NCBI RefSeq assembly: GCF_016583835.1
Contig: NZ_NRRW01000010.1
Span: 1-64,000 of the forward strand
Source of the DNA: Thiococcus pfennigii
GTDB lineage: Bacteria; Pseudomonadota; Gammaproteobacteria; Chromatiales; Chromatiaceae
Reading direction: 5' to 3'
DNA: 64,000 nucleotides
Shown here: piece after piece, positions 7,709 to 16,747 of the stretch
How positions within the stretch are numbered: the stretch's first letter is position 1
How the letters are laid out: each line of letters opens with the position of its first letter
The notes under the pieces: model-generated
Databases searched by the model: none
What the model was told of the DNA's origin: nothing
What the model saw: the letters and a program-made list of their open reading frames with translations, nothing else
Translations under genes and position numbers: made by a program

Positions 7709-8938
7709 ATGCTCGAACTCTTGCTCTGCTCGATGCTGACCATCCTCCCCGATTATCTGTTTCGCCGTTTCGTGCAGGGCAAGCGGCTCGGGCATGAGAT
7801 CACGCTCTTCTCGGTGTGGTTCGAGCTGCGCTGGGGGATCACCCTGTGCCTGATACTGACCCTGAGCCTGATCACGACCATCTTCTACTTCCACCCATCG
7901 ACCAAGGCCGCCAGCTCGGTGTTTCGCACCGTGACCATCCTGCCGGAGACCAATGGCCGGGTCGCGGAGACCTTCGTCGAGCTGAACCAGCGGGTGGAGG
8001 CAGGACAGCCCTTGTTCCGGCTCGACAGCACCGCACAGGAGGCGGCCTTGGAGTCGTCCAAGCGCAAGATCGCGGAGGTCGAGGCCCGTATGATCACGGC
8101 GAAGTCCCAGCTCGCGGAGGCGGATGCGCGCATCGTCCAGGCGCGTGGGGCGCTTCAGCAGGCCGAGGACGAGCTCGAGCGGCGGGCGGAGGTGCAACGT
8201 CGCAGCTCCGGCTCGGTCGCCGAGGCCGACGTGCAACGGGTGAGGGTGCAGGTCCAGACCGCGCGGGGCGCCGTGGACGCGGCCGTGGCAAGCCGCGAGG
8301 CCATCCAGTCGCAGATCGCGTTTCAGCTTCCGGCCGAGAAGGCGAGCGCCGAGGCGGCGCTGCATGAGACCAAGGTGGCGCTGGAGAAGACCCTGGTCGT
8401 GGCTGGGAGCAGCGGGATCCTGCAGCAATTCGCACTGAGGCCGGGCGATGTGGTCAACCCGATGCTGAGACCCGCCGGCATCCTGGTGCCGGACCGCAAG
8501 ATCACAGGCCTGATGGCCGGTTTCGGCCAGATCGAGTCGCAGGTCCTGAAGGTGGGCATGATCGGCGAGGTCACCTGCATCGCCAAGCCCTGGACCATCA
8601 TCCCGGTGGTCGTCACCCAGGTGCAAGATGTCATCGCCACGGGCCAGGTGCGACCGACCGACCAGTTGCTCGATATCCAGCAGTTTGCACGGCCCGGCAC
8701 CATCACGGCCATCCTGGAGCCTCTCTACGCAGGTCAGCTCGATTTCCTGCCCCAGGGCGGCAACTGCATCGTCAACGCCTACACCAATAGCCACGAGGCG
8801 CTTGCGGACCCCAGTCTCGGTGCCCTGCAGCGGTTCGGACTCCACGCCATCGACACGGTTGGCGTCGTGCACGCGCTGATCCTGCGCGTTCAGGCCCTTC
8901 TGCTGCCGATCCAGACCCTGGTCCTGGGTGGGCATTGA
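7709..8938 (+). CDS. HlyD family membrane-fusion protein
   Basis: A 409-residue periplasmic adaptor. An N-terminal anchor (ELRWGITLCLILTLSLITTI, about 34-53) is followed by the first half of a biotinyl-lipoyl fold (TVTILPETNGRVAETFVELN, QRVEAGQPLFRLDS). A long coiled-coil hairpin runs over about 110-220 (KRKIAEVEARMITAKSQLAE, ADARIVQARGALQQAEDELE). The second lipoyl half is TLVVAGSSGILQQFALRPGDVV, followed by a beta-barrel region. This domain order is that of the HlyD/EmrA superfamily, which links inner-membrane exporters to the outer membrane. No ABC or MFS partner lies in this window; only the small membrane protein upstream is linked. GGAGG sits in front of the ATG. An in-frame upstream extension is blocked by the preceding gene. 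Confidence 0.88.
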   Translation: MLELLLCSMLTILPDYLFRRFVQGKRLGHEITLFSVWFELRWGITLCLILTLSLITTIFYFHPSTKAASSVFRTVTILPETNGRVAETFVELNQRVEAGQPLFRLDSTAQEAALESSKRKIAEVEARMITAKSQLAEADARIVQARGALQQAEDELERRAEVQRRSSGSVAEADVQRVRVQVQTARGAVDAAVASREAIQSQIAFQLPAEKASAEAALHETKVALEKTLVVAGSSGILQQFALRPGDVVNPMLRPAGILVPDRKITGLMAGFGQIESQVLKVGMIGEVTCIAKPWTIIPVVVTQVQDVIATGQVRPTDQLLDIQQFARPGTITAILEPLYAGQLDFLPQGGNCIVNAYTNSHEALADPSLGALQRFGLHAIDTVGVVHALILRVQALLLPIQTLVLGGH

Positions 8939-9398
8939 TAGGGCGCCGGAACGGCAGGGTGTATCGGATCTCCAGTCCACCCGCGCGAGCCTGAACAGAT
9001 ACAAGGTCCGCTCCCTGCTTGCGCCCTTGCTCGTCAGCGCGCCCCTCGTTGGCTATGCGCAACCCCTGTTGGATGCCCTGACAGAGGGTATCGCGGACGC
9101 CGCGAGGGCCGCCGCGCCGGCGAGGTCGCCAAGGGCGCGGTGGCCGCGGTACTGAGCAGGGTCGCCCGGTCGGCCTCCTCGAGCAAGTCCGGTCGGGCCT
9201 TCGACTGGTGCGACTCGGCCGTCGATGTCGGATCACGCAGGGCCGTTCGGTCGTCCCGCGCTCGGGGGCGGCGCCGCCCCGCAGGTATCTCCACCGACGG
9301 CCGCGTCTCCGGATGGGCAGGAGTCCCGTTGGGGCGATACGGCGCCGAAATGCGCCGCCGGCGGCTTTGTCGCGGCGGTGTTGCCGGATGGGTGCCTC
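8939..9398. other. Intergenic stretch with a possible frameshifted small gene
   Basis: From about 8960 one plus-strand frame reads LQSTRASLNRYKVRSLLAPL, LVSAPLVGYAQPLLDALTEG, IADAARA, and a second frame continues plausibly from about 9113 as RRAGEVAKGAVAAVLSRVAR. Together these look like one helical protein broken by a frameshift near 9105-9113. I do not recognise a family, and in such G+C-rich DNA the coherence could be chance. The remainder, up to the helicase stop codon at 9399, shows nothing. Confidence 0.3.
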
Positions 9399-12300
9399 CT
9401 ACGAGGGCCGTTCTGCCGTATAGCCGATCTCTGCCGCGAGCCCCCGGTAGTCGTCGTGGAAACCGCATGCGCGCAGGCGTTCCGCGAGTGGGGCCTCGCG
9501 TGCTGGAAGGCCGTCGATCTGTTCGATGACCAGGGTGCGGCGGCGCGGCAGCCGGTGTAGGGCCTCGCAGGCGCGGGTCAGGGCCTGGTCTTCGTCTTCC
9601 GGCGACGCGAAGGTCTGGAGGCGCCGCCCGCCGGGGGCGACATAGAGGATCGGCCGGCCGCCGACGGTGATGACCCAGGCGCCGGCGATCCGCCGCGGCC
9701 GGCCGTCGGTTCCGGCGGTCGGCGGCCAGGGCAGCAGGGCGCCCCAGGGGTTGGCCGGGTCGATGGCGGCGAGGAGGCAGGCGGCCTCGGCATCGGCATC
9801 GGCGAGGTCGTCATCGGCCGGGCGGGCCGCGCGCAGCCGGTCGAGGGCGCCGGGCAGCGCGAACTGGGCGCCGGAGAGGCCCTCGACGAACCAGCCGCGG
9901 CGCACCCGCCCGGTCTCCTCCAACTCCTTGAGCACCCGATAGACGGCGCCGAAGCCGCCGGGCAGGTCCTCGGCGAGGGCCGCCTCGCGGCTGACGAGAC
10001 CGTAGCGCTCCAGCAGCTGTTCAGCCTGAGCCAGGGCGCGCTCGGTCGGCGTGACCTCCGTGGTGAGCAACCCATCGACGAGCGACCAGCGTCCGCCGGC
10101 CAGCGACCGGCCCGGCCGCCAGCGGCCCTGCTGGGTGCGCGGCCGCGCGTGGCCGAGGTGGCGCAGCGGCGCGAAGGTGTCGTTGGTGATCCACCCGGCC
10201 CAGACGAGATCCCAGAGGGCCGCCTCCAGCTCGGCGGTGGTGGCCCCGGGCACGGCCGCCCGGGCGGCCTCTTCGAGTTCGACGAGGAAGCTTGCGCCGC
10301 GCTCGGCGAGCCGGGCGAGGAGCGCGGCCGCTAGCGGTTCGAGATCGGCCGGCGGGGCAGGGGGCTCCAAGAGCCGTGCGACCCGCCCACGGCGATAGAG
10401 GGCGATGCGCCCGTCGCGCGCCCCGAGCGGCCCGCGGCCGATCCAGACGATCTCGCCGGCGGCGGCGAGCATGTCGAGCATCTCGGGCGCGAAGCCGGCG
10501 ACGCGCCGCGGCAGGATCGCCGAGTGCAGCGTCGACCAGGGCAGCGCGAGCCCCTCGAGCTGGGCGACGACCTCCAGCAGCCGTTCCGGCCCGCCGCGCT
10601 TTCCGTCGAGGCCGTGCCAGTCCGGCAAGAAGCGCCCGAGCGTCGCCGCGTCGACCGGCGCGACGGCGTTGCGCAGCCGCGCCAACGTGCGCCGCTTGAG
10701 CCGGCGCAGGACCTCGGCGTCGCACCACTCGGGCTCGCAACCACCGGGCCGCAGCTCCCCGCGCAACAGCCGCCCCTCGGCCTCCAGGGCCCGCAGCACG
10801 GGCTCGACGGCACCCGGTGGGAGTCCGTAGCGGGCCGCGGGCTCGCCGGTGACGAAGGGGCCATGGCAGCGGGCGAAGCGGCGCAGCAGGTGCGCGAGCG
10901 GCTGCGGCGGCGGGTCGAGGAAGGCCTGTGGCAGCCCGGGCGGCGGGACGACGCCGAGCGCATCGCGGTAAACGGCCGCCTCGTCGGCGGCGATCCAGCG
11001 CGCCTCGCCGGCGATGCGCACCGGTGCCGCGCGCTGCTGCGCGACGAGCTCGGCCAGCCAGGTGCGCCCGTCACCGCGCGTGCGGGCGGCGATCTCGGGC
11101 TCGCTCAGGTCGCCGAGGCGGCGCAGCAGGTCGTGCAGCGCATCCATGCCGCGCGCCTGGCGGTCTTCGGTGAGGTGCTGGAGCTCGGCCTCGAGCTCGG
11201 CGAGGACGCCTGGGTCGATCAGCTCGCGTAGCGCCGCCTGGCCGAGCAGCTCGGCGAGGAGCCCGCGATCGAGCGTCAGGGCCTGGGCGCGGCGCTCGGC
11301 GAGCGGTGCGTCCTGCTCGTAGATGTAGGCGGCGACATAGGCGAATACCAGCGAGCGGGCGAAGGGCGAGGCCGAGTGCGTCTCGACCTCGTCGACACGG
11401 ATGCGGCGGCTGCGCACCGCGCGCAGCAGCTCCTTTAGCGCGGCCAGGTCGAAGACGTCGGCTAGGGCCTGGCGGTAGGTCTCGATGACGATCGGGAAGG
11501 CCGGGAAGCGGCGCACCGCCGCGAGCAGCTCCTGGGCCTTGAGGCGCTGCGCCCACAGGGGGCTGCGCCGCGCCGGACCGCGCCGAGGTAGCAGCAAGGC
11601 GCGGGCGGCGTTCTCGCGAAAGAGGCCGGCGAAGAGGGCCGTGTCGGCGAGCTGGGTCGTGACCAGCTCGTCGATCTCGTCCGGGTCGGGCAGCAGCTCG
11701 GCGACGCTCGGCAGCGCCTCGGCGTCGGCGAAGCGCAGCACGATGCCGTCGTCGGTGTACATGACCTGGACCTCGTAGCCCCCCTCGGCCGCCAAGCGGT
11801 GTTGCAGCGCCATCGCGAGCGGGGCATGGACGCGCGCGCCGAACGGGGTCAGCAGGCAGACGCGCCAGTCGCCGAGCTCGTCGCGGAAGCGCTCGATCGT
11901 GATGCGCCGATCGGTCGGCAGCGCGCCCGTGTGCTCGATCTGGTCGAAGCAGTAGCGTGCCAGGTTCTCGGCCGCGTAGCGGTCGAGCGGCGCCTCGCGC
12001 ATCAGCCAGTCGACGGCCTGCGCGCGGCCCTGGCCGGCCAGCTCGCGCAGGAAGGCGCCGAGCGCCCGGCCGAGCTCGATCGGCCGGCCCGGGCCGTCGC
12101 CGCGCCAGAAGGGCAGCTTGCCGGGCTCCCCGGGCGCGGGCGAGACGATGACGGCGTCGCGGGTGATCTCCTCGACGTGCCAGGTCGTCGCGCCGAGGAG
12201 GATGTTCTCGCCCGGGCGGGTCTCGAAGACCATCTCCTCGTCGAGCTCCCCGAGCCGCGGGCCATCGGCGCCGAGGCGCACCGCGTACTGGCCGCGGTCG

Positions 12301-13832
12301 GGGATGGTGCCGGCGTTCATCCGCACCGTCATGGCCGCGCCGCGCCGGGCCGTCACCAGGTCGGCGCGGCGGTCCCAGGCGAGGAGCGGGCGCGGCGCCG
12401 CGAGCGCATCGCTCGGGTAGTGGCCGGCGAGCATCTCGATCAGGCCATCGAGGATCGGCCGGCCGAGGTCGCGGTAGGGGTAGGCGCGGGCGATCAGCGC
12501 GGCCAGGTCGGCGACGCGCCGCGGGGCGACCGTGCAGGCCGCGACGATCTGCTGGGCGAGGACGTCGAGCGGGCTGCGCGGCACCTGCAGGGCCTCGATC
12601 TCGCCGCGGCGCATCCGCGCGGCGATGAGGGCACACTCGAGCAGGTCGCCGCGGAACTTGGGGAAGATCCGCCCGCTGCTCACGGCCTCGACCTGGTGGC
12701 CGGCGCGCCCGACGCGCTGGAGCCCGCGCGCCACCGAGCCCGGCGACTCGACGAGGATCACCCGCTCGACGGCGCCCATGTCGATGCCGAGCTCCAGCGA
12801 GCTGGTCGCGACGATGCCGCGTAGCCGACCCTGCTTGAGCGCCTCCTCGATCTCGCTGCGCTGGGCATGCGAGACGCTGCCGTGGTGGGCGCGGACCAGT
12901 TCTTCGCCGGCGAGCTCGTTGAGACGCTGGGTCAGGCGCTCGCACAGACCGCGGCTGTTGACGAAGACGATGGTCGCGCGGTGGGCGCGGATCTGCGCGA
13001 GGAGCTGCGGGTAGATTGCCGGCCAGATGCCGCGCTCGGGGATCGGGGTGGCGACCTCGCGGGCGTAGAGCTCGCCGAGGATCGAGCCGCCGCGCTCCGG
13101 ACGCGGCGGCGCTTGGACCTGCTCCATGTCGGGCACCGGCACCGTGACGGCAAGGTCGAGGCGCGGCGAGGTCGAGGCGTCGACGATGGTCACGGGCCGG
13201 TCGCCGCCGAGGAAGCGGGCGATCTCCTCGGGCGGGCGTACGGTCGCCGAGAGCCCGATGCGCTGCAGGTCCGTCTCGGTCAACTCGGCGAGCCGCTCGA
13301 GCGACAGCGCTAGGTGCGAGCCGCGCTTGGTCGGGGCCAGCGCGTGGATCTCATCGACGATGAGGGTGCGCACCGTGCGCAGGGTCTCGCGCGCGTTCGC
13401 GCCGAGGATCAGGAACAGTGATTCGGGCGTCGTCACCAGGATCTCGGCCGGGTCCTTCGCCTGGCGTTGGCGCTCGGTCTGGGGCGTGTCGCCGGTGCGG
13501 ATCGCGACCCCGACCGGGCGCAGCGGGTGCCCGAGCCGCGCCGCCGCATGCCCGATGCCGACCAGCGGGGCACGCAGATTGCGCTCGACGTCGTAGACCA
13601 GCGCCTTCAGCGGCGAGACGTAGAGGACGCGCACGCCGGGCGGCGCATCGGGCGGCAGCGCGGCGCAGGCATCGATCGCGGCGAGAAAGGCGGCGAGCGT
13701 CTTGCCGCTGCCGGTCGGGGCGATCAGCAGGCTATGCGCGCCGGTCGCGATCGCCGCCCAGCCGCGGTGCTGGATCTCGGTCGGTGCCGGAAAGGCCTCG
13801 GCGAGCCAGGTCTGGGTGGGGGGGCTGAACAA
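9399..13832 (-). CDS. lhr: Lhr-type large DEAD/DEAH-box ATP-dependent helicase
   Basis: A protein of about 1477 residues with the full Lhr architecture. N-terminal motifs are TEIQHRGWAAIATG (Q-like), APTGSGKTLAAF (Walker A), YVSPLKALVYDVERNL, ILVTTPESLF, TLIVDEIHAL (DEIH box) and LSATVRPPEEIARFLGGD. The second RecA domain has FVNSRGLCERLTQRLNEL, AHHGSVSHAQR, ATSSLELGIDMGAV and QRVGRAGHQVEAVSSG. The long C-terminal half carries the winged-helix/Lhr-CTD region typical of the long (about 1500 aa) subclass. Lhr helicases act on DNA or RNA:DNA hybrids in repair. I prefer a TTG start at 13832 because GGAG lies five bases before it and the protein then begins SPPTQTWLAEAFPAPTEIQ, matching where family members start; a TTG at 13943 is an alternative. 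It follows the defence-like cassette on the same strand and could be read from it. Confidence 0.9.
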   Translation of the reverse strand: MFSPPTQTWLAEAFPAPTEIQHRGWAAIATGAHSLLIAPTGSGKTLAAFLAAIDACAALPPDAPPGVRVLYVSPLKALVYDVERNLRAPLVGIGHAAARLGHPLRPVGVAIRTGDTPQTERQRQAKDPAEILVTTPESLFLILGANARETLRTVRTLIVDEIHALAPTKRGSHLALSLERLAELTETDLQRIGLSATVRPPEEIARFLGGDRPVTIVDASTSPRLDLAVTVPVPDMEQVQAPPRPERGGSILGELYAREVATPIPERGIWPAIYPQLLAQIRAHRATIVFVNSRGLCERLTQRLNELAGEELVRAHHGSVSHAQRSEIEEALKQGRLRGIVATSSLELGIDMGAVERVILVESPGSVARGLQRVGRAGHQVEAVSSGRIFPKFRGDLLECALIAARMRRGEIEALQVPRSPLDVLAQQIVAACTVAPRRVADLAALIARAYPYRDLGRPILDGLIEMLAGHYPSDALAAPRPLLAWDRRADLVTARRGAAMTVRMNAGTIPDRGQYAVRLGADGPRLGELDEEMVFETRPGENILLGATTWHVEEITRDAVIVSPAPGEPGKLPFWRGDGPGRPIELGRALGAFLRELAGQGRAQAVDWLMREAPLDRYAAENLARYCFDQIEHTGALPTDRRITIERFRDELGDWRVCLLTPFGARVHAPLAMALQHRLAAEGGYEVQVMYTDDGIVLRFADAEALPSVAELLPDPDEIDELVTTQLADTALFAGLFRENAARALLLPRRGPARRSPLWAQRLKAQELLAAVRRFPAFPIVIETYRQALADVFDLAALKELLRAVRSRRIRVDEVETHSASPFARSLVFAYVAAYIYEQDAPLAERRAQALTLDRGLLAELLGQAALRELIDPGVLAELEAELQHLTEDRQARGMDALHDLLRRLGDLSEPEIAARTRGDGRTWLAELVAQQRAAPVRIAGEARWIAADEAAVYRDALGVVPPPGLPQAFLDPPPQPLAHLLRRFARCHGPFVTGEPAARYGLPPGAVEPVLRALEAEGRLLRGELRPGGCEPEWCDAEVLRRLKRRTLARLRNAVAPVDAATLGRFLPDWHGLDGKRGGPERLLEVVAQLEGLALPWSTLHSAILPRRVAGFAPEMLDMLAAAGEIVWIGRGPLGARDGRIALYRRGRVARLLEPPAPPADLEPLAAALLARLAERGASFLVELEEAARAAVPGATTAELEAALWDLVWAGWITNDTFAPLRHLGHARPRTQQGRWRPGRSLAGGRWSLVDGLLTTEVTPTERALAQAEQLLERYGLVSREAALAEDLPGGFGAVYRVLKELEETGRVRRGWFVEGLSGAQFALPGALDRLRAARPADDDLADADAEAACLLAAIDPANPWGALLPWPPTAGTDGRPRRIAGAWVITVGGRPILYVAPGGRRLQTFASPEDEDQALTRACEALHRLPRRRTLVIEQIDGLPAREAPLAERLRACGFHDDYRGLAAEIGYTAERPS

Positions 13833-13973
13833 GGGGTCTCCGAAGGCTGGGCGGCCTCTCGCAGAGGGCCGGGGAAGATCGCTGGCGGCGTCGGCCAAGC
13901 CCGCCGGCTCCGGCCAGAGAAAGGTGACCTGATCAATCACCAATCAGTCACTCGTCCTGGCCCAAGCAAGCTA

Positions 13974-15644
13974 TCAGTTCGTCGTCTCGTGGCTCCCAAG
14001 GGCGAGACCGAGCGAACCGAGGAAGTCGCGTTCGAGTTCGTCGATCAAGGTTTTGCGAGTGGCCAAAATGCGATCAACAGCGTCAGAGATTTCACCACGG
14101 AGGACGTCATGCGCGACCGGCGCACCCGGCGGGACCAGATACTCAGTCAGGAAGCGGGTCCGCGCGGAGGATCTTGCTTCACGCACCGCGCTCGGATTCC
14201 CCGATTGCTTGAACAAGAGCAAGTCCCTGGAGGACATGAGTTCCTGTCGTACCCGTTCAAGCTCCTCCGGCAGCGCTACGATCCGGTTCTCCGGCCGCGT
14301 CGCATCGCGCCCGGCGAACAGTCGGTGGACCGCATCCACCCCTTGCTCGCCCAAGGCACGCTGCGTGTGTTCTCGCAATGGCTCGTCCGTGATCCTCCTG
14401 GTCATCTGTAACGCCAGCGCCTTACTGCGCGTGGCGCGGAAGTTGAAGGTACGGATCGGGGCGACCTCGCGGACCAGATCGGGCGGAATCGGGTGACGGC
14501 CCTCGGTCACGGCCTGACACAAGGCGTCGATCGCGTCGCGAATGCGGTTGCCGGGCATCCCGGTGAAGTATTCGCCGTAGGTCGTGGCCCAGAACCAGCG
14601 GTTCACAATCGCGGACTGATTCGGGTCGGGTCCATCGGTGTTCAGGCGACGGCCCAGCTCGGCGATCGCGACGAGTTGGGCCGCATAGGGCAGCGCGCGC
14701 GGTCCGCGGACGCCGAGATCCGTGAGCAGCAGAACTGCCCATCCAATCGCCCGCCGCAACTCCTCGAATACCTGATCGCAGCCGTGGTCCTGCACCTTTT
14801 TGTTCAGATCCCGCGGATCGGCGTCGTAGATGTGCAGACCCCAGCGGACCTTCAGCACATTCAGCAGGACCTGGTCGTCGAGCGCCCCCCAACCCTGGGG
14901 TTCCAGCTCCGCGCGCAGCGCCTCGATCTTGCCTTCGATGTCGCAGTCGTCGGCATAGGCCAATGCCCGGACCATGTGGGTCTCGTTCATCCGCTTGCCG
15001 CCGCTGTTGACCCGCACGAAGCTGTCGGTGACCAGGCGCAGGTCCTCGCTCACAAGTGGTACGACCGGGATCTGGTAATCCTTGAATCGGTTCGCGAGCA
15101 ATTCCGCCTGCTGCGCGGCGTCGTCGAGCCCCGCATCGAGCAGGCGCTTCTGTTGTTCGTAGAGTCGTCGTGGTTCGAGCAGCGCATACATCGGCAGCCA
15201 GGTCGGCGGTGGCTGCCGGTTGAGCGGGAGGAAGCGAAACGGCCGGTCGCCCGGCTCGGCCGCCAGGTCATACCAGACCGGCCAGCGCACCCCCGCCGCG
15301 AGCAGCTTTTCCCGGTCATCCGTCCAGTTCAACGCCGCATAGAGGGTCGCGAGTCGTTGGTGCCCGTCGAGCAGGTAGGCGCGGGGCACCTGTGGACCCG
15401 GCTCGCTGGGCAGGCCAAAGGCCCCGAGGGTCTTCAGGCAAGCCAGCTTGTGCTCGCGCGTGCGCCAGACCAGGATCGCCCCGATCGGCATCTCCTTGTC
15501 CACGCTGTCGAGCAGATCGAGCCGGCGATCGTCATCCCACTCGAACGGGCGCTGGAAGTTCGGGATCAGGATCGCACCGCTCCTGACCTCCGCGAGCAGA
15601 GCCGACAGCCTGGGTACCTGCGGGGTCTCGAACAATCCGGCCAT
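13974..15644 (-). CDS. DUF262 (GmrSD-N/DGQQR-type) protein, third gene of putative defence cassette
   Basis: A 556-residue DUF262 protein. Three signature blocks are visible: AILIPNFQRPFEWDDDRRLD (about 24-43), the nucleotide-linked motif YLLDGHQRLATLY (D93-G-H-Q-R97; the usual form is DGQQR) and SFVRVNSGGKRMNETHMV (about 208-225). In family members such as GmrSD and SspE this ParB-like domain hydrolyses NTP and controls DNA cleavage. The C-terminal 250 residues are helical; I see no HNH or DUF1524 nuclease motif, so a nuclease function is not evident from this chain alone. It begins three bases after the stop of the TOPRIM-like gene, and that gene begins two bases after the ATPase gene, so all three are one operon. 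I infer a role in anti-phage defence from domain type and context; this is not demonstrated. Confidence 0.85.
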   Translation of the reverse strand: MAGLFETPQVPRLSALLAEVRSGAILIPNFQRPFEWDDDRRLDLLDSVDKEMPIGAILVWRTREHKLACLKTLGAFGLPSEPGPQVPRAYLLDGHQRLATLYAALNWTDDREKLLAAGVRWPVWYDLAAEPGDRPFRFLPLNRQPPPTWLPMYALLEPRRLYEQQKRLLDAGLDDAAQQAELLANRFKDYQIPVVPLVSEDLRLVTDSFVRVNSGGKRMNETHMVRALAYADDCDIEGKIEALRAELEPQGWGALDDQVLLNVLKVRWGLHIYDADPRDLNKKVQDHGCDQVFEELRRAIGWAVLLLTDLGVRGPRALPYAAQLVAIAELGRRLNTDGPDPNQSAIVNRWFWATTYGEYFTGMPGNRIRDAIDALCQAVTEGRHPIPPDLVREVAPIRTFNFRATRSKALALQMTRRITDEPLREHTQRALGEQGVDAVHRLFAGRDATRPENRIVALPEELERVRQELMSSRDLLLFKQSGNPSAVREARSSARTRFLTEYLVPPGAPVAHDVLRGEISDAVDRILATRKTLIDELERDFLGSLGLALGSHETTN

Positions 15645-15647
15645 CGG

Positions 15648-16745
15648 CTAGAGCCTCACGAACAGGGTGTTCAGGATGGTTTCGCGGTCGGGCTCGCCCA
15701 GCGCCCGGTCACGCTCGAACTCGCGGCGGAAGTCCGGTTCCGAGGCATGCTCCAGATAGTTCGAAATATGTGTGCCGAACCCCTTTGCGAGCGCGTCGCG
15801 GTCGGTATCGGACAACCCGTGGAATAACGGATCGAGATCGGCATCCTGAATCCGACGAGCCTTCTCTTCAACATCTTTGCGGATCGCTGGAGATAAATCC
15901 GAGAGCAGGCCCGACTTCATGTTGTACTGCCGCGCCGCCCCGGGTTGGTCCCTGCGCAGCCTACACAACGCATCGACAACCTTCCGACGTTTCGTGCCTT
16001 CGGCGCCGGACTTGTCCGACTGCCAACGGCGCAGCGCCGCCTCAGGCAGGTAGTTCTCGATGGCACGCCGACCGAGTCGATAGTGACCCAAGGGCCAGGG
16101 ACGCGCGGGTGCGGATTCGCACAAAGCCTTCATGGCGATGCACGCCGGGGAGGGCTGGCGGCGGTCGGCGGGGTCGGCATCGCGATCGAACATCACCCAC
16201 AGGCGCAAAAGCCTCGCGGCCCTGCTCGAGGACGTGAAGGGCTGCACGAGCAGTTCTTCAAGCCATGCCTTCATTTCCCCCAGCCCACCGGCGTGCAGAA
16301 TCTCCAGCCAGCCGTCGTCGAAGGCCCGCTGCAATTGGTCGCGCTGGACCGGCGGTGCCAGCGCCAACAGAAAACGCCAGTCGGCGCGGCGGTTCTCGAC
16401 CATGACGCCCAGCGGCGTCTGCAGCAGGCGCAGCGCGTCCTGGAGGCAGAGCCGGCCGGCGGGCCAGTCGGAGCTGGTTCCGGCCACCACCCGGATGCCG
16501 ACCGCCTCGGCCGGCAAGCCGCTCGCGGTGCGCACGCCTTGCTCCAGGATCGGCCTGACCTGCCGACAGCAGACCTCGGGCAGATCCGCCAGCCAGTCGA
16601 GCACCTCGCGGGGGCCATCCGGCCCGAACGGCGGTGCCGTTAACAGCACATGGCGGCCATCGCGTGCCAGCGCGAACAGGTGCAGGAACGCCAGACCCTC
16701 GGCCTCAGGACCGGCAAAGAACGCGGCATCGATCAGGACGCGCAT
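15648..16745 (-). CDS. TOPRIM-like (DUF4435/OLD-type) protein, second gene of putative defence cassette
   Basis: I chose the ATG at 16745 (MRVLIDAAFF), giving 365 residues; the preceding gene stops at 16748, leaving two bases. The protein has TOPRIM-like landmarks: a strand ending in glutamate at LGVMVENRRADWRFL (Glu117), an acidic DxD cluster at LWVMFDRDADPADR (Asp187, Asp189, Asp191), and a later RRAIENYLPEAALRRW (about 227-241). The IENYLP-like segment after DxD is typical of DUF4435/RloB-type TOPRIM proteins that pair with ABC-type ATPases in defence systems such as PARIS and in OLD nucleases. The first 110 residues are hydrophobic-acidic and unassigned. The most likely role is metal-dependent nuclease or RNase effector controlled by the ATPase. 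The identification rests on motif spacing, so a profile comparison would be needed to settle it. Confidence 0.7.
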   Translation of the reverse strand: MRVLIDAAFFAGPEAEGLAFLHLFALARDGRHVLLTAPPFGPDGPREVLDWLADLPEVCCRQVRPILEQGVRTASGLPAEAVGIRVVAGTSSDWPAGRLCLQDALRLLQTPLGVMVENRRADWRFLLALAPPVQRDQLQRAFDDGWLEILHAGGLGEMKAWLEELLVQPFTSSSRAARLLRLWVMFDRDADPADRRQPSPACIAMKALCESAPARPWPLGHYRLGRRAIENYLPEAALRRWQSDKSGAEGTKRRKVVDALCRLRRDQPGAARQYNMKSGLLSDLSPAIRKDVEEKARRIQDADLDPLFHGLSDTDRDALAKGFGTHISNYLEHASEPDFRREFERDRALGEPDRETILNTLFVRL

Positions 16746-16747
16746 AG

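Noticed and set aside
9225-9560. Plus-strand open frame overlapping the helicase end
   Set aside because: Overlaps the conserved C-terminus of Lhr and has no recognisable content.
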